From NCBI GenBank assembly GCA_032719365.1, contig CM064874.1:39046716-39110715 (forward strand): 64,000 bases of DNA, read 5' to 3'. Below, piece by piece: positions 33,432 to 45,139 of the stretch. The notes under the pieces are model-generated. The model saw only the letters and a program-made list of their open reading frames with translations, made no database searches and had not been told where the DNA came from. Positions within the stretch are counted from its first letter, which is position 1. Each line of letters begins with the position of its first letter. The stretch is from Prinsepia uniflora (taxonomy: Eukaryota > Streptophyta > Magnoliopsida > Rosales > Rosaceae). The position numbers and the translations under genes were made by a program.

Positions 33432-36165
33432 GAAGAGAGAAGGACCCAAATCATATTTTCTTTCTTTAGTGTTGATGATCAACTTTCAACCACGATTATA
33501 GGTTTCAACCAGGCAAGGCGGATCATCAATCTTCATTTTTGAGCCTTCTACTATTGAACCCATAAATTTTACAGAAAATGTGGAATTCTAGAGTTCAACT
33601 CGAGAGTGGAAGAAGAATGTTAAAAATGAAAAGTTTGAATTTGTAAATTGTGTATTAAGTGAAAGGTTCGAATTTTTAAATTGGTGCATTGCTGCATTGT
33701 TCCAACCTCATAAGCTCAATCGTTGGTGATTTTCATAACTTCGTTTATTGTTGATGATTAAAATCTGCGGCTTTGTTATGTGCAACCAAAATTATTGTTA
33801 TATTTATATGCATAAATCTGGAGGTTTATGAAGTTCTTGGATTTGAATTTATAGATTTAGTTTGCTGTTGTATAATTCTCACCCAAGTTTTGATGTGAAG
33901 AAGAATTTCTCACTCTTGATTAGAATTTATAAGACATAATTTAGTTATATTTGATGAAAGAAAATTCATAACAAGAGTATCTATTTTCACATATATGTTT
34001 CTTATTTCTTGAATATTTATGTACAAGTTGGAGTATTTTGAAATTTGAGTTATGGGTTTATGACTTGGCCCTTTTTTTGAGTGATAGTGTAAAATTCATG
34101 TTTTTTTGAACAGTTTCATAAGAGGAAGAATCAAGCAAGCAATCTGATCCTTGCTTAATTTTAGCAGTGAATTTTTTTTTTCTTTGTTTTCTTTTTTCAT
34201 GAATCCATGTCTGGCTTTATTAAGTGATTTTAATCTATTTTTCTCTTTGTTAACAGATCACATGAGCGTTTGATGCTTAGAATGAATATAATGACGTGTT
34301 TACAATAGGTAATTTCTAGCCTCATTTGAATAAAGATAGTTGTAGAATCACATATGTTTGTGATGGATTGTCATGTCTAATAATGCATTTTGATTTATTG
34401 TAGTTTGATGCACTCTTCTCAATCTATGTCATAATAGTAAGATATTACAACTCAATTACTATCTTTAAGATGGATTAGTGAATTTCAATATATTCTGGAT
34501 TTTACAATAAGAAATACTGCGAGCATAAGTACAAACATTCTAAGCACGGGCCATGAGACCATATTTTTTTTAACATAAACCCAGGCTATTTTGAAGGCTC
34601 TGAATTTTTGCTTTTCGCCTAGTATAATTAATTTCCTCTATCTACTGATGCCAGTGAGACTAAATCAGTGGGTTGATGTGCATGTTTGCTATTTTACTGC
34701 ATGTACTATGTTGGTTTATTCAAGTAATTGTGAATCTATGATTAATTCATGAATCTCTACTACATGATTCTCAATTTTCATTGTTTTTTTTTTCTTTTGT
34801 CTTTTATCAAGACAATTTTGAGAAGATTTTGCTGGGGTTTTCTACTTGCAGGTGTAGTCGAAATAGCCATTGCAGTAAGTAGTTGGGTATTGGCAGCCAG
34901 TGAAACCTACTGGGTTCGGCATAGGTACAACTATCCATTGAAAGCCTATCTTTCTCATGAATAGTTTGTGAAAACATTTGGCATGTCTCAATCTATATAT
35001 CTTTGTTCTTCTTTCTGTGCTCGAAAGTAAGTTCTATAAGTGCAGTGGAAGAGGAGGATAAAGTACCGCTGAATGGAGCCTATGAGTTGACTTGACATGA
35101 TTCATTCTCGAGAGACTGGTGAAGAATAGAAGGATATGAAGGTAAATGCTGCGGACTCAAAGTTCATAGGGAAACAAATACGATTTTTTATCATGAGAAA
35201 ATTAGATTTTCTTTTTCTGGGTAAATGTTCTGGGAGATAGTTATTAGTTTTTGACTCTTTCTTCAACCTATGTTATTATTCGTTTGTAGGTTGCCAACTT
35301 TCTATAGCCTCAAATTTTTTGCATGTGTAATATGATTTAGTTTTTCCTTGCTCATGTATTAATGATTATTTCCTTACTGATCATTACAACACTCTTAAAA
35401 TGATAACTGATAGTATTAATGTGGTTAGAATTATACAAAGACTCCCCCTGATCAAGTAGTTCTACATTGTCCTTTCAAGTGTAAATTACCTAAACTGTTT
35501 GAACATTTGCATTTATATTTTGTGCCAATAATTGCTCGATAATGTTAATGGCGAAAGAGCAGTTGTTTTGGAGCAATGGTTAAGATATGTATAAGTAAGA
35601 GTGGCATAGCTACCAATAGTTACTCCATTATGTTCCCTAAACAGCTTTATTAATATGTAAATAGACCTTGAATATTTTTGTTAATTATAATATTCATGTT
35701 ATCATAATTTTTCCGTTTACGAAACATTGGTTAAATTAATAGTCTTCCTCTATTCCCCAAAAATTGCAGTTTGAATGGATGATAAGACTCAAGTTGATTT
35801 CTATTGCACGGAGCAGGCAAGGGAGATTTCATTAGTAGAAATAAAGGACTCTGTCAAAAAGTGGGGCATCATGTCAATCGTCAAAGTTCAACTACAATTG
35901 GAGTTAAGAAGAAACCGACTTTAAAGTTTATTAGCAATAAACCAATTGCTGGTCATGATGATCTCCAGTTACTTGATTTTATTTTCTCTCAAGAAGAAAC
36001 AAATGGACATGGGAGGTATTTATTAGCCTCGTTTACTTGACATTTGATTTTTTTTTATTTTTTAAATTTCATACTCATCTTAATATATTGCATGTATTGT
36101 GCCAAAGCATATCAGGAATGTCAGTTATTACTATACACAGGATATTTTTGTATAATTATTTATTA
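33432..36165 (+). other. Continuation of the interrupted host unit; exon-like patches, no gene recognised
   Basis: T-rich, intron-like DNA with several acceptor and donor-like patches. One is 'tctacttgcag' at 34842-34852 before a 37-codon open stretch (GVVEIAIAVSSWVLAASETY and onward) ending at 34964. Another is about 35760-36015, a stretch ending LLDFIFSQEETNGHGR before 'gtatttatt'. Neither translation matches a family I know. This could be captured gene fragments in a Helitron or a decayed multi-exon gene. Confidence 0.4.
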
Positions 36166-36170
36166 CAAAG

Positions 36171-36373
36171 TGTGAAACCCAAAATCATTTAAAAATTGTG
36201 GAGCTGCTACGGGACCCATAAGTCTCAAAAATGACCAATTTTCCCCTGATAATGGCATAAATGGCTCACGGACACCCGCATAAAAAATAATGTATTTCCA
36301 GCTAAGTACATTATTAAATTGGGTTAAAGGCACGATAATACTGATATTTTCCAAGAAACAATTATAATTCACA
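36171..36373 (+). repeat. Tat A 5' LTR remnant
   Basis: Aligns with 42006-42210 ('gaaacccaaaa', 'acacccgca', 'ctaagtacatta'). It is cut at 36373, where gag sequence begins without leader or primer-binding site. Confidence 0.8.
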
Positions 36374-37340
36374 ATAATAGAAGGAGTCATTCCCTCAAAG
36401 GTTCGCAACGCCAAACTTCAATCAGTACAAAGGAACTTCCGACTCTGTAAAACATATAGATTACTACCAGGGAGTCATGGTTCCCCATAGACACAATGAA
36501 GCACTCATGTGAAAAGTGTTTCAAGCCTCTCTTCAAGGTCAAGTCATGACGTGGTTCAATCATCTCACTCGGAGGTTGATCACATATTTTGAAGAGTTGG
36601 CTCTGAAGTTTGTAAAAGAGTACTCGCAACTTCGTACAATCGAAGTAAAGAATGACCATCTCTTCACCATCCAGAAGCGAGCAAAAGAGACCGTCCACTA
36701 ATACATTCGGAGATACTGCGAGGAAAAGTTTCGAATTGTTGGTTGCAGCAACCTTGTTGCTACAATGGCATTCAAACAGGGGCTTCCCTGGGACAATTAG
36801 CTCTATGGAGATATTTTCATGGGCAATGCACGTAGCCTCACCAAGATGCACTCCTTAGAAGAGCAACATGCATGCTGGGAGGATGAAAAAATGCTGCACA
36901 TGCGCCAAATCATGCTGGGACGAGCAAGAAAGCCCCTGAACCATCATCACCATTCAAAGAGGATGTTAGCGGCAAATTTTCACATGGGAGGTTCAACAAA
37001 CGCAAGGTGAGCCAAACTCTCAATGCCTCAACCATCGAGAAGCCTGATCTGCAAATCTCAATACCAGTCCACTGGATTCATAATGAGATCAAGGACAAGA
37101 CTTGGTTCAAAAAACCAGGACCCATCAGAGGCGATCAGGATAAAGCTGATAAAACCAAATGGTGTTCCTATCATGAATGCTATGGGTACAATATTAGCAC
37201 ATGCATATCTTTCGAAAGATATCTCCAAAATCTAGTGAAGGAAGGATATTGTACAGACTATATAAAAAAGAAGACTACAAATCATATGGAAAACAAAGAA
37301 CCTAAGGAGCCTGCATCAAAGGTGATCCGCATCAACTAGC
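36374..37340 (+). pseudogene. Tat A gag fragment
   Basis: Frames in series. 36516-36701 covers VFQASLQGQVMTWFNHL and ELALKFVKEYSQLRT, the retrotransposon gag core. A 36819-37010 frame holds GNARSLTKMHSLEEQHACWE. 37007-37339 ends with KWCSYHECYGYNISTCISFE, the zinc-knuckle-like C-x2-H...C motif of Tat gag. Several stops interrupt it. Element B carries the same protein at 48600-49450. Confidence 0.8.
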
Positions 37341-37559
37341 TGCATGTTACTGGAATTGAACCTGCCATCGATTGCCACAAATTGCATGGCAAAATTCAAG
37401 AGAGATAGAAGTCTATGAAACTTTCAATTTTGGTTTTTGTGTTGTCTTCTAAATTCAAGTACCTTACATTTGAATTATCAATAAGATTGACAATTTGTAC
37501 TGAATTCATGCAAACATATTTGTACATCATATTCAATTTTTGAAAACTTCTTCCAAGGA

Positions 37560-38220
37560 ATGCTAATAAAAATCCAAGCCTTCCTCCCGGAAGCATCATG
37601 AACCTTCCTCTGGGAAGCACTAAAGCATCCCACTAGGCAGAATTTTGAACCTTTCACTCGAAATTATTCAAGTCTTCCTTTGGTGAGCAGCTAATCATCC
37701 CTTCTAAAATCAAATCCTTCGCCTTGTGAAGCATTGAAGCCTTCGTCTTGCGAAGCATCCAAACCTTCATTATGTGAAGCATCCAAGTCTTCGCCATGCG
37801 AAGCATGCAAGCCTTCACTATGTGAAACACCTAAGTCTTTGCCATGCATCCAAGCCTTCGAAGCACCTACGCCTTCGTCAATCGAAGCATCCAAGCCTTC
37901 GCCCTTGCGAAGTATCCAAGTCTTCGCCATGCAAAGCTTCTAAGTCTTCGTCATGCGAAACATCCAAGGCTTCGCCATACGAAGCAACCAAGCCTTCGCC
38001 ATGCAAAGCGACCAAGCCTTTGCCATGAAAAGCACCTAATGCTTCACCTTCAGCCTTCGCCTTGCGAAACATCAAAGTTTTCTTCTTAGAAACACTCCTA
38101 GCCTTCCTCTTAGGAAGCACTTCAAGACTTCCTCTTGGAATCATTCCAAGTCTTCCTCTTGGGAGCACACAAAGTCTTCCCCCATAAAGCATTTCATGCC
38201 TTCTTTTAAGAAACAAAATC
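37560..38220. repeat. Tandem repeat block in Tat A
   Basis: About 20 imperfect ~28-30 bp units based on 'gaagcatccaagccttcgcc' with variants. The overlapping open frames it creates (rich in KPSLR or SKPSPCEA words) are products of the repeat, not genes. Such arrays are common in Tat elements between pol and the 3' LTR. Confidence 0.9.
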
Positions 38221-38509
38221 CCTTCCTTGAAGGAAACACAAAACCAATGCTAACCAAGTTAGCCAAAACCTAATGTTGGACACCCATGGCTACAACAGAG
38301 GCATCTAGTGCATGTATTAGTTTGGATTCAATCGAAACGATTAGTATAATTTGACAAAGAGACTAGACACTGGGATCTCAAAATTCCTCATAAGTGTTGT
38401 TTCCATTTATTCATTTGAAAGATGGTTGGTTAATCACATATCGATTGCTCAAACCAGTTATTCAATACAAGAATGCAAATACAGTAATCAACATACACAA
38501 ATGTAGTCA

Positions 38510-40320
38510 CTATGGATGCAACTCTTCAAAGCCCATTATTTTTCGAAACTTTGCCCATTCTTCTGCTGAAAGTAGGGAAACATCGTCAAATGGTGACTCG
38601 TCAATTTCGGGAACGTCGTCTTTATTCACTTCCAACTCAAGCTCAAGTTCAGGCTCAGGCTCCAGCTCTAGTTCTTACTCCAGTTCTTTAGTGGTGATCC
38701 CACTTCGGCTCTTCATACCCAACTTTGGCGCTTCATTTTCCTTAGAGCACAAAGTTGTAGGGGCATGTGATGGCAGCAAGCAATCATCTCTCAAATTTTG
38801 GATTTCAACCTCCAAAAGTTTGTCTTTCTCTTCGAAATCATGCAAACGCCCGCGTAACAAAATAAACTCTTTGAGGGCAGTGTCACACTCACTCCCTACC
38901 AAAAGCTTTTCTGCGTGACTTGTCTCCAGCTAGCACACCTTGTTCTCTAATGGATGAATCCTCCCCACCAAGGCATTGTTGTGTCTTCTTGAATGGTCAT
39001 GACCCTCTCGAAGGTGGATACACTCTTATTTCATTCGCTTATTCTCCTTTTCTAGGCCAGCTTGCCCACGAAGTATGTCAACCAACTTGTAGGCCCTAGC
39101 TTTTACAATCTTGAGATCTCTGACGACTTTATCATAAGCATCATGTGGCATTACCTTCGCAATTTTTGCAATCACAGGGGCAGCTTCTGTATCCACACTC
39201 CTAGAAGCCGTTTGTACCCTTTCCAAAAGTCGTTCTGAACTCTCACCCCTTTCCACTTCAAGGGAGGCAAAGACAACATTTAGCCTTTTAGAAGGTTCAG
39301 TTGCTTGCTCCAAAGGACCGCCTGAGGCTCTACGCTTTATGGATGATCCTGCTGGAGTAGCATGATAGGGTATGGAGTCTGGGACATCCTGAGAAAGAAT
39401 TTAAGCACCTGATTTCCTTTTGGGAGGTGCGGCAAGTCCTTCTCTATGGTTCTTCTTATGAAGGATAGTTCTCTTCAGATGTAATGGAGCACTTAATCAT
39501 TCCTTTACCAAGCTAGCAGGGAGTCTTCCGCCATCAGAATCTCTAGATGGGCAAAGTAGCCAACTCATCTCAAGGAACTTAAGAGGAATTTTCAGAGCCC
39601 TATCAATCTTTGTAAGGTCAGGATGACTCTAAAAATCAGAATACAACTCATCGCGAGTACGGAAACGAGATGCAATCCTCTCATTTCAAAGCAAGCTCTA
39701 TCTATATGCCCCCGTTAGTGAATACAAAATTCACAAACAATTCCACTTTGGGATTAACTTGCGTAAGACTTCCATCAGATAGTCCATCATACGCTATGAA
39801 GTAGCAATTCCAGAATTCCTCATCTGAAAGCTCTAATCTAAAAAACTAGTTCAGCTTCTGAAAACACAAAATGTGTCTATAAGAGTCCATATCCAGCTGA
39901 GCAAGAGGGCAACCCATCTGACTAAGGATCCTGGAGAAAAACGTCGAAAATGAGAATTTGAATCCCCATATGATGATTAAACGATCAAACTTGGTCCATC
40001 TGCTAGATTTTGAATTTCTCCCCCTACCATTCTTGGGAGCCTTCATGGAGGAACATCTGTCACAAATTTCTATAAGCACCCCTTCTGTAAAAACATGTTT
40101 ATTGCGGATCTTCTAGGACTTGAATTCTTCGGGCCCCTCGAAGTCTGTATCCTTTCTACGGAACGGATTCGAGCTACGCGAGCCACCTTGCTCCAACAAT
40201 GTGAGCCTACTGGGTCTCTTCAAAAGTGCACCTTGATGCATCTTGAAATGACCACCTCGAACAAATAAAGTGGTCACCGCTGGAACCGTAGCCAACGGAC
40301 GTCATGAACTCCCGAAATGA
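38510..40320 (-). pseudogene. Antisense ORF of Tat element, degenerate
   Basis: Runs opposite to gag. N-terminal part (40320 to about 39700): REFMTSVGYGSSGDHF, then KFSFSTFFSRILSQMGCPLA, QLDMDSYRHILCFQKLN and LELSDEEFWNCYFIAYDG. This resembles the putative plant transposon/mobile domain described for extra ORFs of Tat elements. The C-terminal part (39313-38510) is a likely coiled coil (EKDKLLEVEIQNLRDDCLL) followed by a Glu-Leu-rich tail and DVSLLSAEEWAKFRKIMG, ending at a TAG (38510-38512). Stops and shifts break it in at least five places. Its function is unknown even in intact copies. Confidence 0.7.
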
Positions 40321-42005
40321 GCAAAAACGTTCACCTGTAATAAAAAAACAAATTTTTTGTTTTCTGAAAAAAATATGCTCCAAGTATATACACACTTGAA
40401 TATATTCACATACGATTATTCAAAATGCATATGCCATATTAATAACGTTAATATATTTAATATATTAATGTAATTATATATACTAAACACACACATAAAT
40501 ATAACTGTAAAAAAAAAGATCAAAAGTTCTAATGTGCTTATTTAAGTATAAAAAAACAGCAATGAATAACATGCATTATATATATGTGCATTAAATGAGC
40601 AATAAACGACATTTATATTTGATATATAAATAGCAACGGACGACAAAGGTTGAAAATTAGCTACTGCGAGACCACAGCAATGTCCTTCCACGCGGCACAC
40701 CCAAAGCGCACCACGTGTTCAACTAATCAAAGCGTGCCATGGGTCCAAAAATAGACTGTTGCCGACAACGTGGAACCATCCTTCCTGTGACTTTAGTCAA
40801 AATCCACCACGTGGTGCCTCTCTTTAACGTAGGCCTGACGCGATAGACAAAAGCTATACCTGTAGCACTGAGCCACAAATCAATGCGCGCCGGGTGGCCA
40901 TTTCGAACTCGCCGCCCATCTGAGACCTGTTACGCGGGCCCTGTCTTCCAGAGTCGCCAGCTAGTCTCGGACACGTGGAGCTCTCTCCCTTGGCTAAGCA
41001 GAACAGTCGAAAAGCACCTGGGCCCGCAACCTCCTGACTAATCACCTATCTCGCCACGTCAGGAGCCCTTCTAACCACCTAGCGCTTAGGGCGCGTGCGT
41101 CCCACTATCGGGCAGAACGCCTGACAGCCTCATAGACCGCCAAACTAATCGTGCCCACGTGTAAGGACCTCGCAGGCTAGCGACAACGGCCTGGTCCGCC
41201 AGCTTCAAGCCACCAACCAAAGCTCGTCATGTGTCCACCCACTGTTGACCAGCAACTGTGTCTCCGACAGCCAGGACCACTGACCTCCATTTGTAGGCCT
41301 CCACGCGTTTGCAATTCCAGTCTACAATTGAAGAAGTGGGACCCCCTGCTTGCACCGCCAATCGATCACGTCCATGGGTCTGCTTGCATCTGTTGACGAC
41401 AGACATATCACTCTAGGCCACCAATTGTTGTTCACCACGTGTCAGCCTCCTATCTGCACTACAGTCGACAGCCCACTACTAGCATCCATGTCGATTTCAC
41501 ACACACCGATCTCCAACCTTATCTTTTCTCCATTTTAGTCATAGAAGGAAAAAAAGAAAAGAAAAACAGAAAAGATGGAAAGATGGAAAGAAAAATTATC
41601 AGATAAAGCTTCTCTTCATCACGTCAAGACGATAACAGTTTTGTCCAAAAAATTACCAAGTTAGGGAATTTTTTTCTTTTTGAAAAAATGAAGCCCCAAA
41701 CCTCCATTTTAAAGAGAAATTAAACCCTAACTCATAAATGAGATTTAATTTTAATTGGGCCATCAGAAAATACAAATAAGCCCAAGATTCCTTCAAGTTA
41801 AAAGGCTAATTTCTTTTTTCAAACTACAAGACCAGATTTTACAAGTTTCAAACTACAAGCCCAAATTTTACTAGTTTGAGTTTCACAACTCGAAATCAAT
41901 TCTCGCTCGACCAACAACTCCAAACCCAATGAAATTTCCCGAGAGTATACCAAAATTCGTACATCCCTTAGGATTCCAAGAATTTTTAAGCGATGTGGAG
42001 GCATT
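40321..42005 (+). other. Tat A non-coding 3' region
   Basis: An AT-rich part (40330-40640) is followed by a GC-rich part (about 40660-41540) with repeated 'ccacgtg' words, then A-rich DNA and a purine patch 'gatgtggaggca' before the LTR, probably the polypurine tract. No ORF with a domain. Confidence 0.55.
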
Positions 42006-42530
42006 TATGAAACCCAAAACCACTTACAAATTGTGGCGCTACCACGTGGCCCATAATTGCCAAAAATGTTCAATTTTTCCCTGGTAATAGCATAAATGGC
42101 TAACAGACACCCGCACAGAGAATAATGCATTTTCAACTAAGTACATTAGTAAATCGGGTTAAAACCACAATAATACTGATATTCTCTAAGAAACAATTAT
42201 TATGAATATTAATTATCATTATTATCATAATGAACAATTAATATAATTATTAAATAATATATTATTTATTAATTACAAATCAGTCAACCAATCAGAACGC
42301 TCAGTGGCTCCCAAGGATTCTTTATAAATAGAGACGCCCATTTCACTTTCCATAAAATTTGATTCAACTCTACTGAACTCTTGAGATTTCTCTTTTAAAT
42401 TTGACTTAAGCATTGGAGCGTTCTTAGTCGAACAACCCCCCGGGTTCTCAATCAGAGCGAACGATAGATTACTGTTTGTTGTTTGCAGGGATCTAGGAGA
42501 CTTTTGAAAGTACAAACGAATTATTCTTCA
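42006..42530 (+). repeat. Tat A 3' LTR
   Basis: Starts TATGAAACCCAAAACC (TG changed to TA) and matches the 5' remnant for the first ~200 bp. A TATA box 'tttataaatagag' lies at about 42320. The right boundary ('ttattcttca' near 42530) is an estimate. Confidence 0.7.
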
Positions 42531-43739
42531 ACAAAAAGTATTTCCTTGCTTGGAATAAAATGCATCATTGTTCATGTTAATGTTTGTTCTCAATTGAATT
42601 CGCATGTTATAAATGTGGTTGCCGATTTCCGTCAACATGAAACTTCCAAATTTTTGGCGTTTCACCACTTGCTTTGCGGTAGGATCTTTCCATTTCAAAC
42701 TGCGTTTTCGTAACCCAATTGTATGTTTGAGAGTTACAAGTACCTGACTATGGTTTGATTGAAACGCAGAATGGTCCATGTAGAAGACACTCTAAACACC
42801 AGATTGACGAAGAAGACAAGGAAGCATCAAGTTCAACTCATGGTAAATTTCAATTCCACATATCACTACATATGTCACGCTGTGTCTGTGGACTCACTCT
42901 ACCCTTTCTTCTTCCTCTATTGATAGTTGATCAAGTTCCAACATTTATTTTGTAGCTCAATTGTTTAGATGTAGGCCACAAATTGGAAGCTTGGTTGGGT
43001 ACCATTTTAAATTTTTTATGCTTCCCATTATATTTACAATTTCCACTCCCCAACAACCAAACATATAGGATTTTGGTGTTTTTGTCATTCAGAACAGGTA
43101 AGACAAAGAATTTTTTAACTGTTCAATTACAAGTTTGATTGCTCTTCTAAATAATTTTTAACCCAATGTAATAGGTTATGTAAAAATTTGACTTAATCCA
43201 TTTATATAACAGTTCAATTCAGAAGGGGCAAGAAGGTGCATTGCTTTGGATCTCCTCAAACATACCCACAATAAATTATAGGACAAACTACATAAAATTA
43301 CCTAAACTATAGGACCGATTTCAAAAAGTACCCGAACTAAAAAAATACTTTCAATTGCGTACCCAACCTATGTTGTCGATTTCGAAATAGTGCTTCCGTC
43401 GCAAATTCCGTCCAAATGCCAGTTAAATGTCCACGTGGATGGAAAAAAAAAAGCCACTCAGCATGTGATGTGGCAAAATTTGAAGGGGCAATTTGGGAAT
43501 AATTATAACCTCAATTCATCATCTTCTTTCCTTCTTTCTCTTCCTCAATTCATCATCTTCATTAATCACCATCTCAATTCAAATTTATTTTTTCTCCAAT
43601 CCATCATATGTACTCACCATATCATCATCTGGATTTGGGTTTCTATGAATTGAAGATTTTTACCACTTGCAATCTAAAAAAATTAAAGAACAAAACAAAA
43701 TAAAATTCAACCCGAAAACCCAGTTCAATGAATTGAACA
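42531..43739 (+). other. Tail of the interrupted host unit, then repeat-like DNA, no gene recognised
   Basis: To about 43260 it resembles the intron-like DNA at 33432-36165, with an exon-like patch 42772-42843 after 'gaaacgcag' and before 'gtaaattt'. From 43270 the wording 'aaattacctaaactatagg' and 'aaaagtacccgaac' resembles ends of common plant MULE or MITE repeats, but no inverted partner was found. Confidence 0.35.
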
Positions 43740-44630
43740 CTCATGCCACGTACTCCTGTTCAACCGAGGGCTCCAAATCCTAAGTTGGATTTCACACGGT
43801 CGTCGAGCATGGGGCTCCGAATCCAGGGTGAGTATGTGATGGCTTATCGGTAGTGCCCTTGTGATATGATGATTGATAGTGTGTGTAGACGATGGTTTGG
43901 ATGTGGTATGATTGTGTATGAGTATTGTAATGACGTTGAGTTGACTATATGTGAATTCTATGGTGATGTTGGATATGGATTAAGTGTGTGTTATTGATGT
44001 GACGGGTTGTGATGTATGATGTATGTGTTGTTATGCCTATTGGTGGGTTGGTCTCGAACATCAAGCTGGACTCCTTTCCTGAGTCGGGTCCCCACTTGCA
44101 TACCGAGCTGGGCACCTTACCCGAGTGGTGTACCTACCAATAGTGTATTGGTTTGATGATTAATAATGTCATGATGATGGGTTTGGTTATGTGTGATTAC
44201 TATGCTATCCATGTGTAGGTTTACATGATGTGAAATTGTATATAAACGATTACATTGACTTTTTGGTGGCTTCAAGGGTTTTATGTGGATTTTGACTTAA
44301 ATATACTTTTCAAGTATTTGGAGAATTATAAATTTTATTTTGTTTTAATCGAAGTGAAATGGTTTTCGTATGCATGCATGGTTTTGGAAAAAGGAGGGTA
44401 AAAGATGGATGTTTTCAATTATGTTTTTTTAAACTTTTTTTTTTGTTTACTCACACGTCTTCTTGGTTTTATAACCATCTAGAGTCGCTGCAAGAAAATC
44501 GAGGCTCGAGAGAGGGAGGCAAGAACTAGCGGGATTGCGTTTATCCTTTATTTAACAAGTTGTCAGGCGGGAGCAGGGTCCGAGTGCATTATTCTTGTGT
44601 ATTCAAGTGGGGTCCTGTCATGGAAGGCAA
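43740..44630 (+). mobile_element. Truncated LTR of the ~3 kb family (3' part)
   Basis: Ends GGGGTCCTGTCA at 44630. Upstream it carries the family's 'tttactcac' segment, the 'tgcatgcatgg' stretch, and words such as 'gagtcgggtccccact' and 'gagctgggcacctta' at 44075-44130. The left boundary is not sharp and the U3 half is missing. It directly precedes Tat element B. Confidence 0.6.
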
Positions 44631-45139
44631 AAGGACGTTCCAAGGTACCCTGGAAAGAAGCAGTTTGATGTCGAACGATGTCTCGAGGCACTCGCAAAGG
44701 AAAGATGCCACAACACACAAGGCCTTCAGTACATGAGCGACTTGGAAGCCTAGGGAGGCATCACTTCGAGTTGAGCACTCATATGGGAGCTAGAGGTAAC
44801 ACATGGATTCTCAGAATACTTCAAGATGTATTAACGATCGCAGTGAGGAAAAGGATGAGACTTACTTGCCCACACGATCTCAAAAGTTAAAAGCTGAGAC
44901 TCTAGGAGTTTACCAACAGTTAGCGTGTAATGACTCTCCACCTCATCGATGCGCACTACAAGCTGATGATGTCCAAAGAATGTTGGATAAACACTTCCAT
45001 GTCCAAAATGATGGCGATCTAGAAGAGGATCTACGTCACCAAATTCAGTCATCTTCACCCTTTGTGAGAGACATTGAGGATGAGACATTCCCTCAAAGGT
45101 TTGCAACTCCGAACTTCAGTCAGTTCAAAGGAACTTCTA

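Larger units (their letters stand above)
36171..42530 (+). mobile_element. Tat-type Gypsy element A, internally deleted
   Basis: The left end TGTGAAACCCAAAATC (36171) matches the start of the LTR at 42006, so the two ends are LTR copies. The 5' LTR keeps only about 200 bp and then joins gag directly. Protease, RT, RNase H and integrase are missing. Next come a tandem-repeat block, an antisense ORF, a GC-rich non-coding block with many CACGTG-like motifs, and a 3' LTR of ~525 bp. The duplication is uncertain: 'caaag' before, 'caaaa' after about 42530. Assignment to Tat rests on the gag resemblance to element B (which has Tat-like RT and a second RNase H) and on the antisense ORF known from this lineage. 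Confidence 0.72.

Noticed and set aside
37734..38216. Overlapping ORFs rich in KPSLRHAK-type words as a repetitive protein
   Set aside because: Both strands and several frames are open because the DNA is a tandem repeat. No start context or conserved domain.
44678..44890. Separate small gene upstream of Tat B gag
   Set aside because: It overlaps the gag leader and N-terminus in another frame, with no domain of its own.
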